Source of the DNA: Cerrena zonata
Lineage: Eukaryota; Basidiomycota; Agaricomycetes; Polyporales; Cerrenaceae
Direction of reading: 5' to 3'
Assembly (NCBI GenBank): GCA_038087015.1
Contig: JASBNA010000043.1
Location: 1 to 64,000, forward strand
Length of the DNA: 64,000 bases
Below are positions 51,512 to 62,399 of the stretch, in pieces (the stretch's first letter is position 1; each line of letters starts with the position of its first letter). The translations under genes were made by a program, and so were the position numbers. A model generated the notes under the pieces. That model searched no databases. It had not been told where the DNA came from and saw only the letters and a program-made list of their open reading frames with translations.

Positions 51512-51535
51512 CTATTAGTATTAAATAAATAAGTA

Positions 51536-52663
51536 TTAAAAACTCAATTGTTCTAAAGTTTTCGATAATTTTGCTGCCCCATCAATAGATGCATTGTTTT
51601 CAATTGAAACTTTGGCTCTATTCATTTCTAATCCCGCTAATAACATACATGCTTTGCAAATTTTATTAGACGATAAGTAGCCACATTTTTCACATCTATT
51701 ACCATCTTTAAATTCTTTATTTAATGAAACTGAGCCATCAGCATTAACTTCAACTTCATCATTAACTTTCTTTTGATTTTTGTATTTAGGAGTGATCTTC
51801 TTTTTCTTAGGTTTTAATGTTAAATGTTCACCACTGTAAATGATATCCATGATACATGAAGGTCTGATTGCTTCTAAAGACTTCAATAATTCTCTAGTAG
51901 TACCTCTGAATGCTTCAGGAGCATATGTACATTCAGTTGAGAAATAATCTAGTTTCTTGTAATGGGCGTAGAGAACAATTTCCTTTTGGTATGTATATTT
52001 GAATGGCTTTGATCTTCTAATTGGTGATCCAGTTGATTGAGTAACTATAGTAGTTGATTTTTCTAATCTTGCAGTGTCACCTCTGAGGATATTCATCAAC
52101 ACCGTTTCGGCTACATCATCAGCATTATGACCAGTCACAATATGATTAATACCCAATTTAGCAGCTCCTCTATCTAAAGCTTGTCTTCTCAAAACACCAC
52201 AATATGTACATGATGATCTCATCCCAGCACATGCAACGATTTCGTCCATAGACCAGTTATATAAATCTTTATATGAAACAATTTCTAATGGCATCTCATA
52301 TTGAGCTTGGTTTCTTTTAACTGTAGCCAATGAATCATCCCTATAACCTTTAATCCCTTCATCAATAGATAGTAATACTAACTTGAGTTGGTAATTATAT
52401 CTTTCGTTCAATGTCTTCAATACCGATGCCAAAACAGTAGAGTCCTTACCACCAGACGCACCAATAGCAACAACATCGCCTGGTTTAAACAACTCAGCAT
52501 CCGTTATAGTATTATGAATCTCTGTTTCAAAAACATTGTAAAAACATTCCTTACATAATTTTTGTAAGTTTTTGGGTCTCTTCATAACTGCTTTACGGCC
52601 ATGACAGAGCTCACATAACGCAGTCACCTTGACTTTCCTCACTGGTAGTCTTTCTTCAGTCAT
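51536..52663 (-). CDS. NCS6: Cytoplasmic tRNA 2-thiolation protein Ncs6 (Ctu1)
   Basis: It thiolates U34 of tRNA Lys, Glu and Gln with Ncs2 and Urm1. The N-terminal zinc motif [24 protein letters not shown] and the C-terminal [16 protein letters not shown] provide CxxC pairs. The PP-loop ATP motif [12 protein letters not shown] and the catalytic-site segment [21 protein letters not shown] are present, with the additional [12 protein letters not shown]ys pair. The start is ATG 52663 (375 residues); the frame upstream opens only at TTG. Confidence 0.95.
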   Translation of the reverse strand: MTEERLPVRKVKVTALCELCHGRKAVMKRPKNLQKLCKECFYNVFETEIHNTITDAELFKPGDVVAIGASGGKDSTVLASVLKTLNERYNYQLKLVLLSIDEGIKGYRDDSLATVKRNQAQYEMPLEIVSYKDLYNWSMDEIVACAGMRSSCTYCGVLRRQALDRGAAKLGINHIVTGHNADDVAETVLMNILRGDTARLEKSTTIVTQSTGSPIRRSKPFKYTYQKEIVLYAHYKKLDYFSTECTYAPEAFRGTTRELLKSLEAIRPSCIMDIIYSGEHLTLKPKKKKITPKYKNQKKVNDEVEVNADGSVSLNKEFKDGNRCEKCGYLSSNKICKACMLLAGLEMNRAKVSIENNASIDGAAKLSKTLEQLSF

Positions 52664-53043
52664 ATTTGAACTATAAGGTAATCCCAAGATTCGTTATTAA
52701 TAAAGTTGAAAAAAAAAAATTATGTAGCTCTTCTCATGAAAAAAAAAAAAAAAAAAAGAAAGGTTCGATATCTCATCTACTAAAAAAACTGAAAGTTGAT
52801 ACGGTAAAATATAATTAATAACTATAAAGAAAGAAATATTTTTGGAACAAAAACTAATTATTATATAAATAACTATTTTAAAGGTTCAAGGTGAAAGGAA
52901 GCGTCTAACACCATACAATCATCATCATCATTAAAGCGAATATGAACTGACTGGTCGCCTCATCTCGATGCAGTTTTAATACCATGCAAAAATAAGGAAA
53001 AACAATAATTTACAGAAAGGTCTATTTTATTTAAATTTTTCAT
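52664..53043. other. NCS6 promoter and NIP1 3' flank
   Basis: Poly-A runs at about 52710-52760, otherwise AT-rich with no recognised element. Confidence 0.5.
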
Positions 53044-55542
53044 TTAAACAGAAGCTTGGAACTCATCATTATTAGTATTGACGTTAGCATATCTGAATCT
53101 GTTATTTTCTTCTTGTAATAATTCCTTTTGTTCTTTTTGTTGTTCTTTTTGTTGCTGTTGTTGTTGTTGTTGTTGTAATGGTTGTTTCTTACCATGACCA
53201 TTGGAAGCAGTCTTTTCATTCTTTTCACTCAAAACACCAACTTTTTCTTTCATGACAATGGCTAATTCTTGCAATTTAGTTCTTTGAGGTTCGTCAGTAG
53301 CGAAATTAATAAAAGATTTATTTTCATCTAAAGTAGCATTAATATCACCAATTTCAATCATTTTTTTTAAGATTGAAATGACATCAGCAGATTCAATTTC
53401 AAAAACTTTTGATAATTTTTCAATTGATAATTTAGAGAAAACTGATTTATAAGTAAAAATATAAGTTCTTAAACCTTCAACCTTTAATTGTTTCTTTAAC
53501 ATATCTAATAAGTCGTCATTATCTGGAAATAATTTCCAAATTTTAATAGATGATAATAAAGAGTAAGCATTAGCCCAATCACCTTTTTGTAAAGCTCTCG
53601 AAGCATGAACAAGATGATCTTTAATACTTTCTGGAGGACCAGTGAAATATTGTCTGTCATGGAATTCCAATTTACTCTTGAAAGATTTGATGGAAGCTTT
53701 ACGTTTAGAATCTTTAGTAGAGGCAGCAGCCAAGGCTGGAATCTCTATTAATAATGAGGAAGTCATGAAAGCACATTCTAATAATTCTAAATTAATATGC
53801 ATATGGAATGGGTACAATTTCAGTTTTTCAGCATTAGTAGCTTGACTTGGATATTTAGAACTGAAACCTTGACCTAATAATTCTTTTAATCTTTGAGAAT
53901 TAGCAATTTCATTTAATGCTTGATGAGATTCTTCAATTTCACCAGCTCTGAAAGCACTTAAACCTAATTGAACTAATGCTCTATTATATTGAACTTGTAA
54001 TGAAGAATCGGCATGATGAATAGTTGCATAAACTTGAGATTCTAAAAATAAATCTCTTGCCTTTTGATATCTATTATTGATAGCATTATAATAGATTGAA
54101 GAAAGTAAAGCTCTTCTTTCATAAACTGGATTAGCTTGTTCACTTAAGAAAACAGATAATTCATTAATAACTTCACCAGCATCAGCATCTGAACCAACAA
54201 GACTTGAAGTACCACTTATATTTTTCCATGCTTGATCTTCATTAATTTTAATTAATTGATCTGGTTTATAATAAATATGATCTAATCTTCTCAGAACAAT
54301 TCTAGCTAATTGTTCACCATCGGTAGTATTTCTAATTTCTTCTGGAGTAGTCAATTCAACATAAACTTGGGCTCTTACAAGTAATTTATAAAGTTTGGTT
54401 TCATCTTTCAATCTTTCAATATATTCGGTTGAGTGAGGATCAGTATTTTGTAAGAATCTAGTGAATTCATCATCCAATCTTTCAGCAAAAGAAGTAATAG
54501 AACCAGAAATAATTTTAATACCTTGTTCATTTGCAGTTGGTTCAATATCAATATCATCAGTGGCCTTACCTAATTCAGAAACTTGATATTGATCAGCTTT
54601 TGGTTCTAATAAATCTAATAAACTATTAAAATCAATTTGATTTTTTTCCCATTGATCAACTGGCATAAAAGATTGGTTAGAGTAAGCATCAAATCTGATT
54701 GATAGTAACATTTGATAAATTGAAATTAATTCAAATGGTTTACCAGATTTGAATTGTTCTAATAAATCTTCTAAAATACCAATTTGTTCATATTTGTCAA
54801 TGTTTTTCTTACCTCTAGTTTCAGAAATTTGTCTTAAAGTAGTAAAGACTGGACTCAAGACTCTTTCACTAACAGTGGCTTCAGCATCTTTAGTTTCTGG
54901 TGCTATATCCAAAGGTTCTTCAGAATCAAATAATTCAGGATTAGCTCTATATAAATCCAAATAAGGTTGATATTCTTTAGTTTGTTTTTTAACTCTTTGT
55001 TTGATGGTGTTAAAAGCTCTTGATTGAGCGGCATTCATTTTTTTATCTGATTCTTTTTCATTAATACTAGTTTCATTAATAAAATCATCCAATTCACCTA
55101 CTAATTTATAGTAAAAATTTGGAGTAGAAAGTTTTTGTTGGCTAGCTCTTATTAAGAAACGACCTAATTTATCGAATTCTGCCAATATACCAATCCATTC
55201 ATTATTTCTTTTATTAGTGTTAATAGTTTCAATGGAAGCTCTCATTTCATCTAACAATTTATCTTTTGCAGATTTGACAACTTTCCTTCCTTCGTCATCA
55301 TCTAAGTCTGAATCCGAATCAGCAGCACCTTTCTTGAAAGAAGACTTTAAGAAATAAGAAGGACCTTTAGGACCATCTGAATCTGAATCATCATCAGAAG
55401 AATCTTCATCGAATTCGGTATCTTCACTTAAATCGTCTTCAGATGAGGAGGAGGAGATGAGTTCTTCTTCTGAAGCACTCAATAAGTCTTCTTCTGAGGA
55501 TGAAGAGTCAGAACTGTAGCCTGAAACAAAAAAACGAGACAT
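53044..55542 (-). CDS. NIP1: Translation initiation factor eIF3 subunit c
   Basis: Core subunit of eIF3, which binds eIF1 and eIF5 and the 40S subunit. The N-terminus MSRFFVSGYSSDSSSSEEDLL is the acidic, Ser-rich eIF1/eIF5-binding tail of the family. The middle is helical, with YNRALVQLGLSAFRAGEI and LYPFHMHINLELLECAFMTSSLLIEIP. A PCI domain covers about 620-770 (LRTYIFTYKSVFSKLSIEKLS). The tail is poly-Gln/Glu/Lys. 832 residues versus 812 in S. cerevisiae. Confidence 0.96.
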   Translation of the reverse strand: MSRFFVSGYSSDSSSSEEDLLSASEEELISSSSSEDDLSEDTEFDEDSSDDDSDSDGPKGPSYFLKSSFKKGAADSDSDLDDDEGRKVVKSAKDKLLDEMRASIETINTNKRNNEWIGILAEFDKLGRFLIRASQQKLSTPNFYYKLVGELDDFINETSINEKESDKKMNAAQSRAFNTIKQRVKKQTKEYQPYLDLYRANPELFDSEEPLDIAPETKDAEATVSERVLSPVFTTLRQISETRGKKNIDKYEQIGILEDLLEQFKSGKPFELISIYQMLLSIRFDAYSNQSFMPVDQWEKNQIDFNSLLDLLEPKADQYQVSELGKATDDIDIEPTANEQGIKIISGSITSFAERLDDEFTRFLQNTDPHSTEYIERLKDETKLYKLLVRAQVYVELTTPEEIRNTTDGEQLARIVLRRLDHIYYKPDQLIKINEDQAWKNISGTSSLVGSDADAGEVINELSVFLSEQANPVYERRALLSSIYYNAINNRYQKARDLFLESQVYATIHHADSSLQVQYNRALVQLGLSAFRAGEIEESHQALNEIANSQRLKELLGQGFSSKYPSQATNAEKLKLYPFHMHINLELLECAFMTSSLLIEIPALAAASTKDSKRKASIKSFKSKLEFHDRQYFTGPPESIKDHLVHASRALQKGDWANAYSLLSSIKIWKLFPDNDDLLDMLKKQLKVEGLRTYIFTYKSVFSKLSIEKLSKVFEIESADVISILKKMIEIGDINATLDENKSFINFATDEPQRTKLQELAIVMKEKVGVLSEKNEKTASNGHGKKQPLQQQQQQQQQKEQQKEQKELLQEENNRFRYANVNTNNDEFQASV

Positions 55543-55784
55543 TCTTTGTATATTCTTTAAGGCCTATAATGTATAACTATACTTCTTACTATACTCTAAA
55601 ATTTTGATAAATCAAATTTTCCAACGAACGATGGTTCCAACACAAAAAAAACTTTTTTTTTCAATTGTTCTTCCGTTTACGCGTTATGTTCTGATAATTA
55701 CCCAGTGATATCGAGTTAAGAGTGGATGTATGGGTCTTTTTGGAATACATTTTAGCAGTAATCTATAAAGCAGTTCTATGTACA

Positions 55785-57062
55785 TTAATTATCAAGGTTA
55801 TAGCTTCTAACTTTCAGGTACTTAAAAGCAGTTTCATTTCTGAGGGTGAAGACAGTCTCCTCACCTATACGGTCGTCATCGTCATCGTCATTAATTTTTT
55901 TACGGATAGCGTAGTATTTGATCCATTTTAACTTATTGTGTTTATAGATTCCAGCCAATGGTTTGATTTCGAAATGGTAATGGAAGGTATAGTACGGGAC
56001 CGAGCCGTTCTCGATCACAACGTGGACTTCGTCTGATAGTGAAAGGGTCCAGCGACCGTGGTATATTCTATGGCCTTCCTTGGGTACCAATGGATGTTCT
56101 TGAAGAATGGTCCCCACGCTTTTTTGGGAATTATATTTCAGTAGTTTCGGTACCACTTTATCCGGTTCCAAGCTGGATAGAACCTTAACACAGGTACCAT
56201 CTGGATAAAATCTTATGTATCTATAATACGTGATTGTTCTGACTGGATTCGACCAACTAAGCGAGTTTTCTGCTTTCCCACCTTCACTATAGTAATTGAC
56301 CACACTTATATAGCATCCATGGAACTTTATGAAAGGTCTGTTATGTAGCATATACTTCCACAGGTGGTTATATTGCGGAAGAATCTGTAATTGATCTAGA
56401 GGCACCGGTAAGTCAATTGTGGGATTTCCTGGAGTTTGATTGCTGTCAATGTAAACTTTATTCTCGTAATAATTCTGATTAGGGTATATCAAATAACAAA
56501 GTTTCCTCCAAACGTTTGATTGTGCTAAACCCAAGTAAGCATTTTTTTTGCAAGTAATTGAAAAATTAAACCAAGATTCGCCGCTAGTAATTAATAAAAT
56601 CTCAAGTATTTGTGACCAAACATCATTGGGAAGATGGATGAGAGGTGAGACCGGCTTGATATCGGCTACCTCTTCATGATTATCAACTCCCAAATTTGAA
56701 AATTTTATAGTTAAATCAACATGCTCAGGATTATTCGGGTCGGGTGCACTAGCTTCAACATGTTCAAACGATTGTAGAAGTTCATCCACATTTATACTCT
56801 TGACCGCTTTCTCATCGACCCTCACTGCAGTGTTTTTACCGGCCTCCTGCTTCAACTTATTTATATTATGGGGGACTTTTTCGTGTCTATAAAGCAAATC
56901 AACCTGATCATTGATCTTGAATGCTTTTCTATAAAATGCGACTGCATCCGACATCAACCCGTGGGTTTCTTTCTCCATGGCCTGCTCAAAGTACCCAATT
57001 GCTTCATGGTCGCTTTCTGAGAGACCCAGTGGTATGTTGGCTTGCGATCCTGGGTCTTCCAT
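55785..57062 (-). CDS. HRT3: F-box protein Hrt3 (FBXO9-like)
   Basis: SCF ubiquitin-ligase substrate receptor. An N-terminal helical TPR-like segment (about 15-50) is followed by an F-box, LIHLPNDVWSQILEILL...SWFNFSITCKKNAYLG...VWRKLC (about 139-190). The Hrt3/FBXO9 domain follows: RPFIKFHGCYISVVNYYSEGG and YYRYIRFYPDGTCVKVLSS. 425 residues, ATG at 57062. The family is firm; the symbol follows S. cerevisiae Hrt3. Confidence 0.85.
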   Translation of the reverse strand: MEDPGSQANIPLGLSESDHEAIGYFEQAMEKETHGLMSDAVAFYRKAFKINDQVDLLYRHEKVPHNINKLKQEAGKNTAVRVDEKAVKSINVDELLQSFEHVEASAPDPNNPEHVDLTIKFSNLGVDNHEEVADIKPVSPLIHLPNDVWSQILEILLITSGESWFNFSITCKKNAYLGLAQSNVWRKLCYLIYPNQNYYENKVYIDSNQTPGNPTIDLPVPLDQLQILPQYNHLWKYMLHNRPFIKFHGCYISVVNYYSEGGKAENSLSWSNPVRTITYYRYIRFYPDGTCVKVLSSLEPDKVVPKLLKYNSQKSVGTILQEHPLVPKEGHRIYHGRWTLSLSDEVHVVIENGSVPYYTFHYHFEIKPLAGIYKHNKLKWIKYYAIRKKINDDDDDDRIGEETVFTLRNETAFKYLKVRSYNLDN

Positions 57063-57192
57063 GGTTTATCGGTGGTGGTTGCTTCTCCAGAATGCCCTTT
57101 ATTTCATTCTGATTTTTTTATTCCTACAAAAAATGAGCTTCTTTTATATACAGGTATTTTTTTTTTTTGCAATTAACTGATCTTTAAGCTAT

Positions 57193-58323
57193 TTATCCAA
57201 GAATGTCATCTAGGAAGTCCTGGTCTGAGTTGTGGGGGTGACTCTTGGGCTGGGGATTGGTGCTGGTGCTTTTGTCTCCATTTTTTAGCTGTAAGTCATT
57301 CATCAAGTCATCTAGAGACACCTCCTGAGGCGTATCTTCGACGTTGTTGGGGTTGGAATTGGAATTGGAATTGGACGGGGTGCCCAAGAGTTGGTCGATA
57401 TCTCTTTCGAAGTCTTCGTCTCCGATCTGGTCGTCGTCGTGGTGCGCAATTATCTTTGCGTTCAAGGCATCGAGTTGCTGAGGGTCATGGACATTGATAT
57501 TATTGATTTCAAGAACTTTGCCCTTGGACTTGGTACTGTTTTCGGGATTGAACGTTCTTCTCATTTGATTGTATAGTTCGTTTTGACGGGCCCTTGCGGT
57601 TCTCTCGGCGTCCAACTTCTTTTCTTCCTCGCTCAACTGTTTGATGTGTTGCTTGTTGTTGGATGGTTTTTCGCCCAAAACAGATTTCCCAATGACAAAA
57701 CCATCCAACTCGTCGGGACGGATCTTGTCAAGGGTTCGTTCCTTTTGTTTCCGGCTGTAGATATCGTTGTAGTCGTCCTTGTTCTTCACGGTATCCTTAT
57801 AGCTCGAAAGACCGTATTCTTCAAGAAGATTATCCGAAATTTTGGCTTTCAAGAGTTTTCTGGGTTTGGCCCTGGTTGGGTCCTTGGTTATAAACTCGTC
57901 CAACTTGGGTTTATCCTCTTCTTCTTTTAGGTCTTCTTTTACATCCATGTCCTTTTGTTTGCTTTCTTCGGATCCAAGGTAAATTCCGCTTGCTTCACCG
58001 TCTTGCTGCTCTTTTGATTCATTTGGCTGTTCTTGTTTCTGAGCCAAGTCCGCCAATATCTGCTGTTTTACTTTTTGCTTCTGTTCTTTCGAAAGCTCGG
58101 TTTCTCCCAATTGCGGATAGAAATCATTGATAAACGCATCATCTTCTTCCGAATCCCATTCCTCATCATCACTGTCTTGCAACACGATCCGCGATTGGGT
58201 TGTCTGTTTCTTGCTGGACCATTTGGGTCTCACCACGGGCTCCTGCACTGGCTGTAGAAGACCATGTTTCTTCAAATACTTTATTTTGGCCTTTTTATCC
58301 CACTTTGACTTGTTCAACACCAT
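57193..58323 (-). CDS. Acidic, lysine-rich conserved protein of unknown function
   Basis: The 376-residue protein starts MVLNKSKWDKKAKIKYLKKHGL, strongly basic and possibly nuclear or nucleolar. An acidic DSDDEEWDSEEDDAF patch follows (about 51-65). The middle is Gln/Glu/Lys helical with coiled-coil character. A motif-like LDKIRPDELDGFVIGKSVLGE sits near 195-215, and the tail is Ser/Asn/Pro-rich. No catalytic motif is visible and I do not recognise the family. Base composition is somewhat more GC-rich than its neighbours. It is divergent from NMT1 across about 180 bases. Confidence 0.75.
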   Translation of the reverse strand: MVLNKSKWDKKAKIKYLKKHGLLQPVQEPVVRPKWSSKKQTTQSRIVLQDSDDEEWDSEEDDAFINDFYPQLGETELSKEQKQKVKQQILADLAQKQEQPNESKEQQDGEASGIYLGSEESKQKDMDVKEDLKEEEDKPKLDEFITKDPTRAKPRKLLKAKISDNLLEEYGLSSYKDTVKNKDDYNDIYSRKQKERTLDKIRPDELDGFVIGKSVLGEKPSNNKQHIKQLSEEEKKLDAERTARARQNELYNQMRRTFNPENSTKSKGKVLEINNINVHDPQQLDALNAKIIAHHDDDQIGDEDFERDIDQLLGTPSNSNSNSNPNNVEDTPQEVSLDDLMNDLQLKNGDKSTSTNPQPKSHPHNSDQDFLDDILG

Positions 58324-58500
58324 TTTATGTGGTACGAGGTATAGTTATAAGAATTATTATAACGCTTTAAAAAGCAAAAAAAAAAAAAAAAAAAATTTTT
58401 GAAAAAGTATGAGGAAGGAACGGCCAGATAATCAATGCGAGGGAAATAAAGATGTCCAACTCATTAATTCAACAGTGTTTGATTAAAGTTATACATAAGC

Positions 58501-59835
58501 ATGTCGGGTGAGCCACCAAAGTCTATTCAAGACTTGTTGAATCTTTTATCAATGGGTGAACAATTAAATGATTCCCAGAAAAAACAAATGAAAGACTATA
58601 AATTCTGGAGTACCCAACCAGTTCCAAGATTAAACGAAGAAATTGATTCCGAAGGACCTATCGAAGTTAAGAAACCCCAAGATGTTCCTGATGATCCTTT
58701 GCCATTGTTGAAGGACTTTGAATGGAGTACTGTTGATGTTGAAGATTCTAATCAATTAGAAGAAGTTTATAATCTTTTATATGAAAATTATGTTGAAGAC
58801 CAAGATGCAACTTTCAGATTCAAATATTCCCACGAATTCTTTAAATGGGCTTTAAAACCTCCGGGATGGCGTAAAGATTGGCACGTTGGTGTTCGTGTGA
58901 AAGAAACTGGTAAATTGGTTGCATTTATTGCCGGGGTTCCAATCACTTTAAAATTAACCAAGTCTAATAAAATCATTCCAAGTGTTGAAATTAATTTTTT
59001 GTGTATTCACAAGAAATTACGTTCCAAAAGATTAACTCCAGTCTTGATTAAAGAAGTTACTAGAAGAGTTAATAAACAAGATATTTGGCAAGCATTATAC
59101 ACTGCAGGTATCGTATTACCTTCACCAGTTTCAACTTGTCGTTATACTCATCGTCCAATAAATTGGTCAAAACTTTACGAAGTTGGATTTTCTCACTTAC
59201 CTAAAAATCAAACTAAATCATCGATGGTGGCTAATTATGCCATACCAGATAAAACCAAACATGAAGGCTTACGTCTTATGAAATCAGAAGATATTGATCA
59301 AGTTTATGATTTATTATCAAGATTTTTAGAAAGATTTGAATTAATTCAAGTTTTCGATAAAAAAGAATTGGCCCATTGGTTGTTGGGCGGTGATAGCACT
59401 AAGGGTGATTCATCGGTAATTAAAACTTATGTTGTTGAACAAAATGGTAAAATTACCGATTTTTTCTCTTATTATTTATTACCTTTCACCGTTTTAGATA
59501 ATCCTTCCTATAACGAATTGGGAATTGCCTACTTATTCTACTATGCTTCTGAATCTGCCTTTGGTGATGACGTTGAAGGTTACAAATCTAGATTAAATTC
59601 CTTGATAAATGATGCCCTCATCACTTCCAAACAATATAACGTGGATGTCTTCAATGCCTTGACTTCTCAAGATAACCCTTACTTCATCAAAAGCTCGAAA
59701 TTCGGTAGTGGGGATGGTTTATTGAACTATTACTTGTTCAACTATAAAACTTGGCCCATCAATGGTGGTATCGACTCTCAAACTAAAGAAGTCATCGATG
59801 ATAAAAGTAGTGGCTTGGGTGTGGTCTTATTGTAA
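58501..59835 (+). CDS. NMT1: Glycylpeptide N-tetradecanoyltransferase (N-myristoyltransferase)
   Basis: It transfers myristate from myristoyl-CoA to the N-terminal Gly of proteins such as Arf1; it is essential and an antifungal target. Diagnostic blocks are [13 protein letters not shown], the [27 protein letters not shown] region (myristoyl-CoA site, about 160-190), [18 protein letters not shown], and [17 protein letters not shown]. The C-terminus ends in Leu, whose carboxylate acts as the catalytic base in the family. 444 residues (C. albicans 451). Confidence 0.98.
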   Translation: MSGEPPKSIQDLLNLLSMGEQLNDSQKKQMKDYKFWSTQPVPRLNEEIDSEGPIEVKKPQDVPDDPLPLLKDFEWSTVDVEDSNQLEEVYNLLYENYVEDQDATFRFKYSHEFFKWALKPPGWRKDWHVGVRVKETGKLVAFIAGVPITLKLTKSNKIIPSVEINFLCIHKKLRSKRLTPVLIKEVTRRVNKQDIWQALYTAGIVLPSPVSTCRYTHRPINWSKLYEVGFSHLPKNQTKSSMVANYAIPDKTKHEGLRLMKSEDIDQVYDLLSRFLERFELIQVFDKKELAHWLLGGDSTKGDSSVIKTYVVEQNGKITDFFSYYLLPFTVLDNPSYNELGIAYLFYYASESAFGDDVEGYKSRLNSLINDALITSKQYNVDVFNALTSQDNPYFIKSSKFGSGDGLLNYYLFNYKTWPINGGIDSQTKEVIDDKSSGLGVVLL

Positions 59836-59953
59836 TTGAAGTCATCCCCATGTCATTCTCTAGACCCTATAAATATACTTATAATTCTTTCTTGTTGCAA
59901 AATAATTAGTCTGAAGATCAAACCTGTAAAAAAATTGCAAAACTGTAGTCCAT

Positions 59954-59958
<5 letters not shown>

Positions 59959-59984
<26 letters not shown>
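59959..59984. repeat. Poly-T tract, about 26 bases
   Basis: A homopolymer between NMT1 and PWP1. Poly(dA:dT) tracts exclude nucleosomes in yeast promoters, which would suit PWP1. The exact length is unreliable. Confidence 0.7.
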
Positions 59985-60067
59985 GGTAGCCTCATCTCAT
60001 TGAAAAATCAAGCTTTTGATTTAGTTCAATCCGTCAATATACTTTTCCACTTAAAGGTAACAGCATA

Positions 60068-61777
60068 ATGATTTCTTCTAGTAGTTGGGTTCCTAGAGGC
60101 TTTGCTTCTGAATTCCCCGAAAAATATGAATTGGACGATGCCGAAATGGAAAGAATTACCCAAATGGCTAATCTTGAATTGAACGATGCCAGAGAAGATT
60201 TGGCAAATGAACAAGGTGAAGAAGAAGATGACGATGAAGATAAAGATCAAAAATTGAAAGAGCAAATTGAAATTGACGACGATTTAAAGGAATACGATTT
60301 GGAAAATTACGATAACGATGATGATACCCCTGGTGAAGCAGTTTCGATGTTCCCAGGATTATCAAAAGATGCTCAATTTCATCAAAATGGAGAGGAAGAT
60401 GCTTATTTGACTTTACCAAAAGATAATGAATTACAAGAAGAAAAGAAAGAATCTCAAATATATCCAACTGATAATTTGGTGTTAGCAACCAGAACTGAAG
60501 ATGATATTTCTTATTTAGACGTTTATGTTTATGACGATGGTGCTGGTGCCCCACAAGGATCTAATGAAGAAGAAGAAGATAAATTGGATCAGGATGTTGC
60601 CAAAGGTTTAATAAGAGATTCTAATTTATACGTTCATCACGATCTTATGTTACCTTCATTCCCATTATGTGTTGAATGGATTAATTATAAACCAGGTCAA
60701 AATGATTCAGAGGATATTGGTAATTTTGCCGCCATTGGTACTTTTGATCCCCAAATTGAAGTTTGGAATTTAGATTGTATCGATAAAGCTTTCCCTGATT
60801 TAATTTTAGGTGAACCTCAAGATAATTCAATGCCTGCATTAAATAAAAAGAAAAAGAAGAAGTCTAAATCCAAATCTCATGTCACAACTCATCATACTGA
60901 TGCAGTTTTATCTTTAGCTCATAACAGATATCATAGAAATGTTTTAGCATCTACCTCAGCCGATAAAACTGTTAAATTATGGGATTTAAACAGTGGAACT
61001 GCTGTAAGATCATTAAACACAATTCATAATAACAAAACCGTTTCTTCTTCACAATGGCATCCACAAGAAAGTTCTATTCTTTTAACCGGTGGTTATGATG
61101 GTACTTGTGGGGTATCGGATGTTAGAATATCCGATGTTAATCAAATGACTAAAAATTATAAAGTTAGTCCTGGTGAAGAAGTTGAAAATGTTAAATGGGG
61201 TCACAGTTCTACTCCAGAACTTTTCTATGCCGGTACTGATAATGGTAATGTTTATTGTTATGATGTAAGAACTTTAGATAAACCTTTATGGACTTTACAT
61301 GCTCATGATGCTGGTATTTCCTCATTAGAAGTCAATGCACATGTTCCTGGTATGATTGTTACTTCAGCCATGACTGAAAAAGTTGTTAAATTATGGAAAT
61401 GTCCAAATAATAATAAAGGAGGTCCATCCATGGTTTTATCTCGTGATTTTGGTGTTGGTAATGTTTTAACCTCTGCATTCCCTCTGGATATCGAAGTTGC
61501 TGGTAATTTAACTGTTGGTGGTATTACTGGTGCTTTGAAAATGTGGGATATTTTCTCTAATAGATCTGTTCGTAACTCATTCCGTGAAGAATTGAAAACC
61601 TTACAAAAATCAGCTAGAGAATTTGCTAAAGAACAAGGTAGAGCATCAAGAATTGCCAGAAAATATCAAGGTGATAACACTGTTGAAAGTGTTATGTCTG
61701 TTGAAGCTGGTAGTTTGGAAGATGATTCCGATTCTGATGGTGAAGATGCTCATAATGATATGGAAGAAGATGAATAA
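60068..61777 (+). CDS. PWP1: WD40 ribosome-biogenesis protein Pwp1
   Basis: Nucleolar WD-repeat protein needed for 25S/5.8S maturation. The N-terminus SSSWVPRGFASEFPEKYELD is the conserved Pwp1 opening, followed by an acidic region (about 55-85) and MFPGLSKDAQFHQNGEEDAYLTLP. WD repeats run from about 175 to 505, for example HNRYHRNVLASTSADKTVKLWDL and HAHDAGISSLEVNAHVPGMIVTSAMTEK. The tail is acidic. 569 residues (yeast 576). Confidence 0.96.
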   Translation: MISSSSWVPRGFASEFPEKYELDDAEMERITQMANLELNDAREDLANEQGEEEDDDEDKDQKLKEQIEIDDDLKEYDLENYDNDDDTPGEAVSMFPGLSKDAQFHQNGEEDAYLTLPKDNELQEEKKESQIYPTDNLVLATRTEDDISYLDVYVYDDGAGAPQGSNEEEEDKLDQDVAKGLIRDSNLYVHHDLMLPSFPLCVEWINYKPGQNDSEDIGNFAAIGTFDPQIEVWNLDCIDKAFPDLILGEPQDNSMPALNKKKKKKSKSKSHVTTHHTDAVLSLAHNRYHRNVLASTSADKTVKLWDLNSGTAVRSLNTIHNNKTVSSSQWHPQESSILLTGGYDGTCGVSDVRISDVNQMTKNYKVSPGEEVENVKWGHSSTPELFYAGTDNGNVYCYDVRTLDKPLWTLHAHDAGISSLEVNAHVPGMIVTSAMTEKVVKLWKCPNNNKGGPSMVLSRDFGVGNVLTSAFPLDIEVAGNLTVGGITGALKMWDIFSNRSVRNSFREELKTLQKSAREFAKEQGRASRIARKYQGDNTVESVMSVEAGSLEDDSDSDGEDAHNDMEEDE

Positions 61778-62399
61778 TTCACTTGATTATCTAATTCCAA
61801 AAATATCTATCTTTTTTTTGTTCTCTGTATATTATTAAAAGTAGACCTTATTTAGTTTAATTGCATTTTTTGTAATAATAACATTGTATATTGTAGTATT
61901 TTTTGAAAATTTTCAATATTTGTATAGTTTTGACAAAAATTGCAAAAAAATTCGAAAAACAAATTATGAATACAAATCATGAAAAAGCCAGAAGAAGAAA
62001 CAATTCTATTTTCCCAACATTTTAAAAATGCCTACATTATATTAAAGAAGGAATCTGTTAGGGTCTTTGATAGTGTTCTAAGTTGGTTGCAGTTCAAAAC
62101 AGCAGAAATATAAAAAATACCAACATGATTTCTTAGATTTTGTTGAGAAAGTAGATCATTGAGTAAATGCAATATCGAGCAAATAGCTAATTGAGCAATT
62201 GGATCATTGAATCAACTTGTTCGATGCCTTAGTTGGCAGGTAGAAGTTACGGTAGTGATTGTTATTTCAGGAAAGCAGCCAAAGGGTCGCAAAAAACACC
62301 CATGCACCAGTAAAAGGATCAAAACGAACAAGTTTTTCTTTGCTTCAACGAACGATTAACAACTTATCTATGGAGATACAATAATCGAATACATTGATA
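61778..62399. other. PWP1-END3 intergenic region
   Basis: AT-rich 3' flank, then repeated ATTGAGTAAAT/ATTGAGCAATTGGATCATTGA words (62155-62210) of weak periodicity. No gene or RNA recognised. Confidence 0.5.

Larger units (their letters stand above)
50260..51535. other. 1.3-kb relic region downstream of the SDR pair
   Basis: No intact gene. Two words recur about 580-790 bases apart: GGTAGTCTGAT near 50752 and 51333, and ATATGCTGAAG followed by a TTT-GCA motif near 50615 and 51407. There is a decayed SDR 3' end at about 51445-51511 (+) and a decayed secreted-protein-like frame at 50795-51024 (-). It looks like decayed duplications. Confidence 0.6.
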
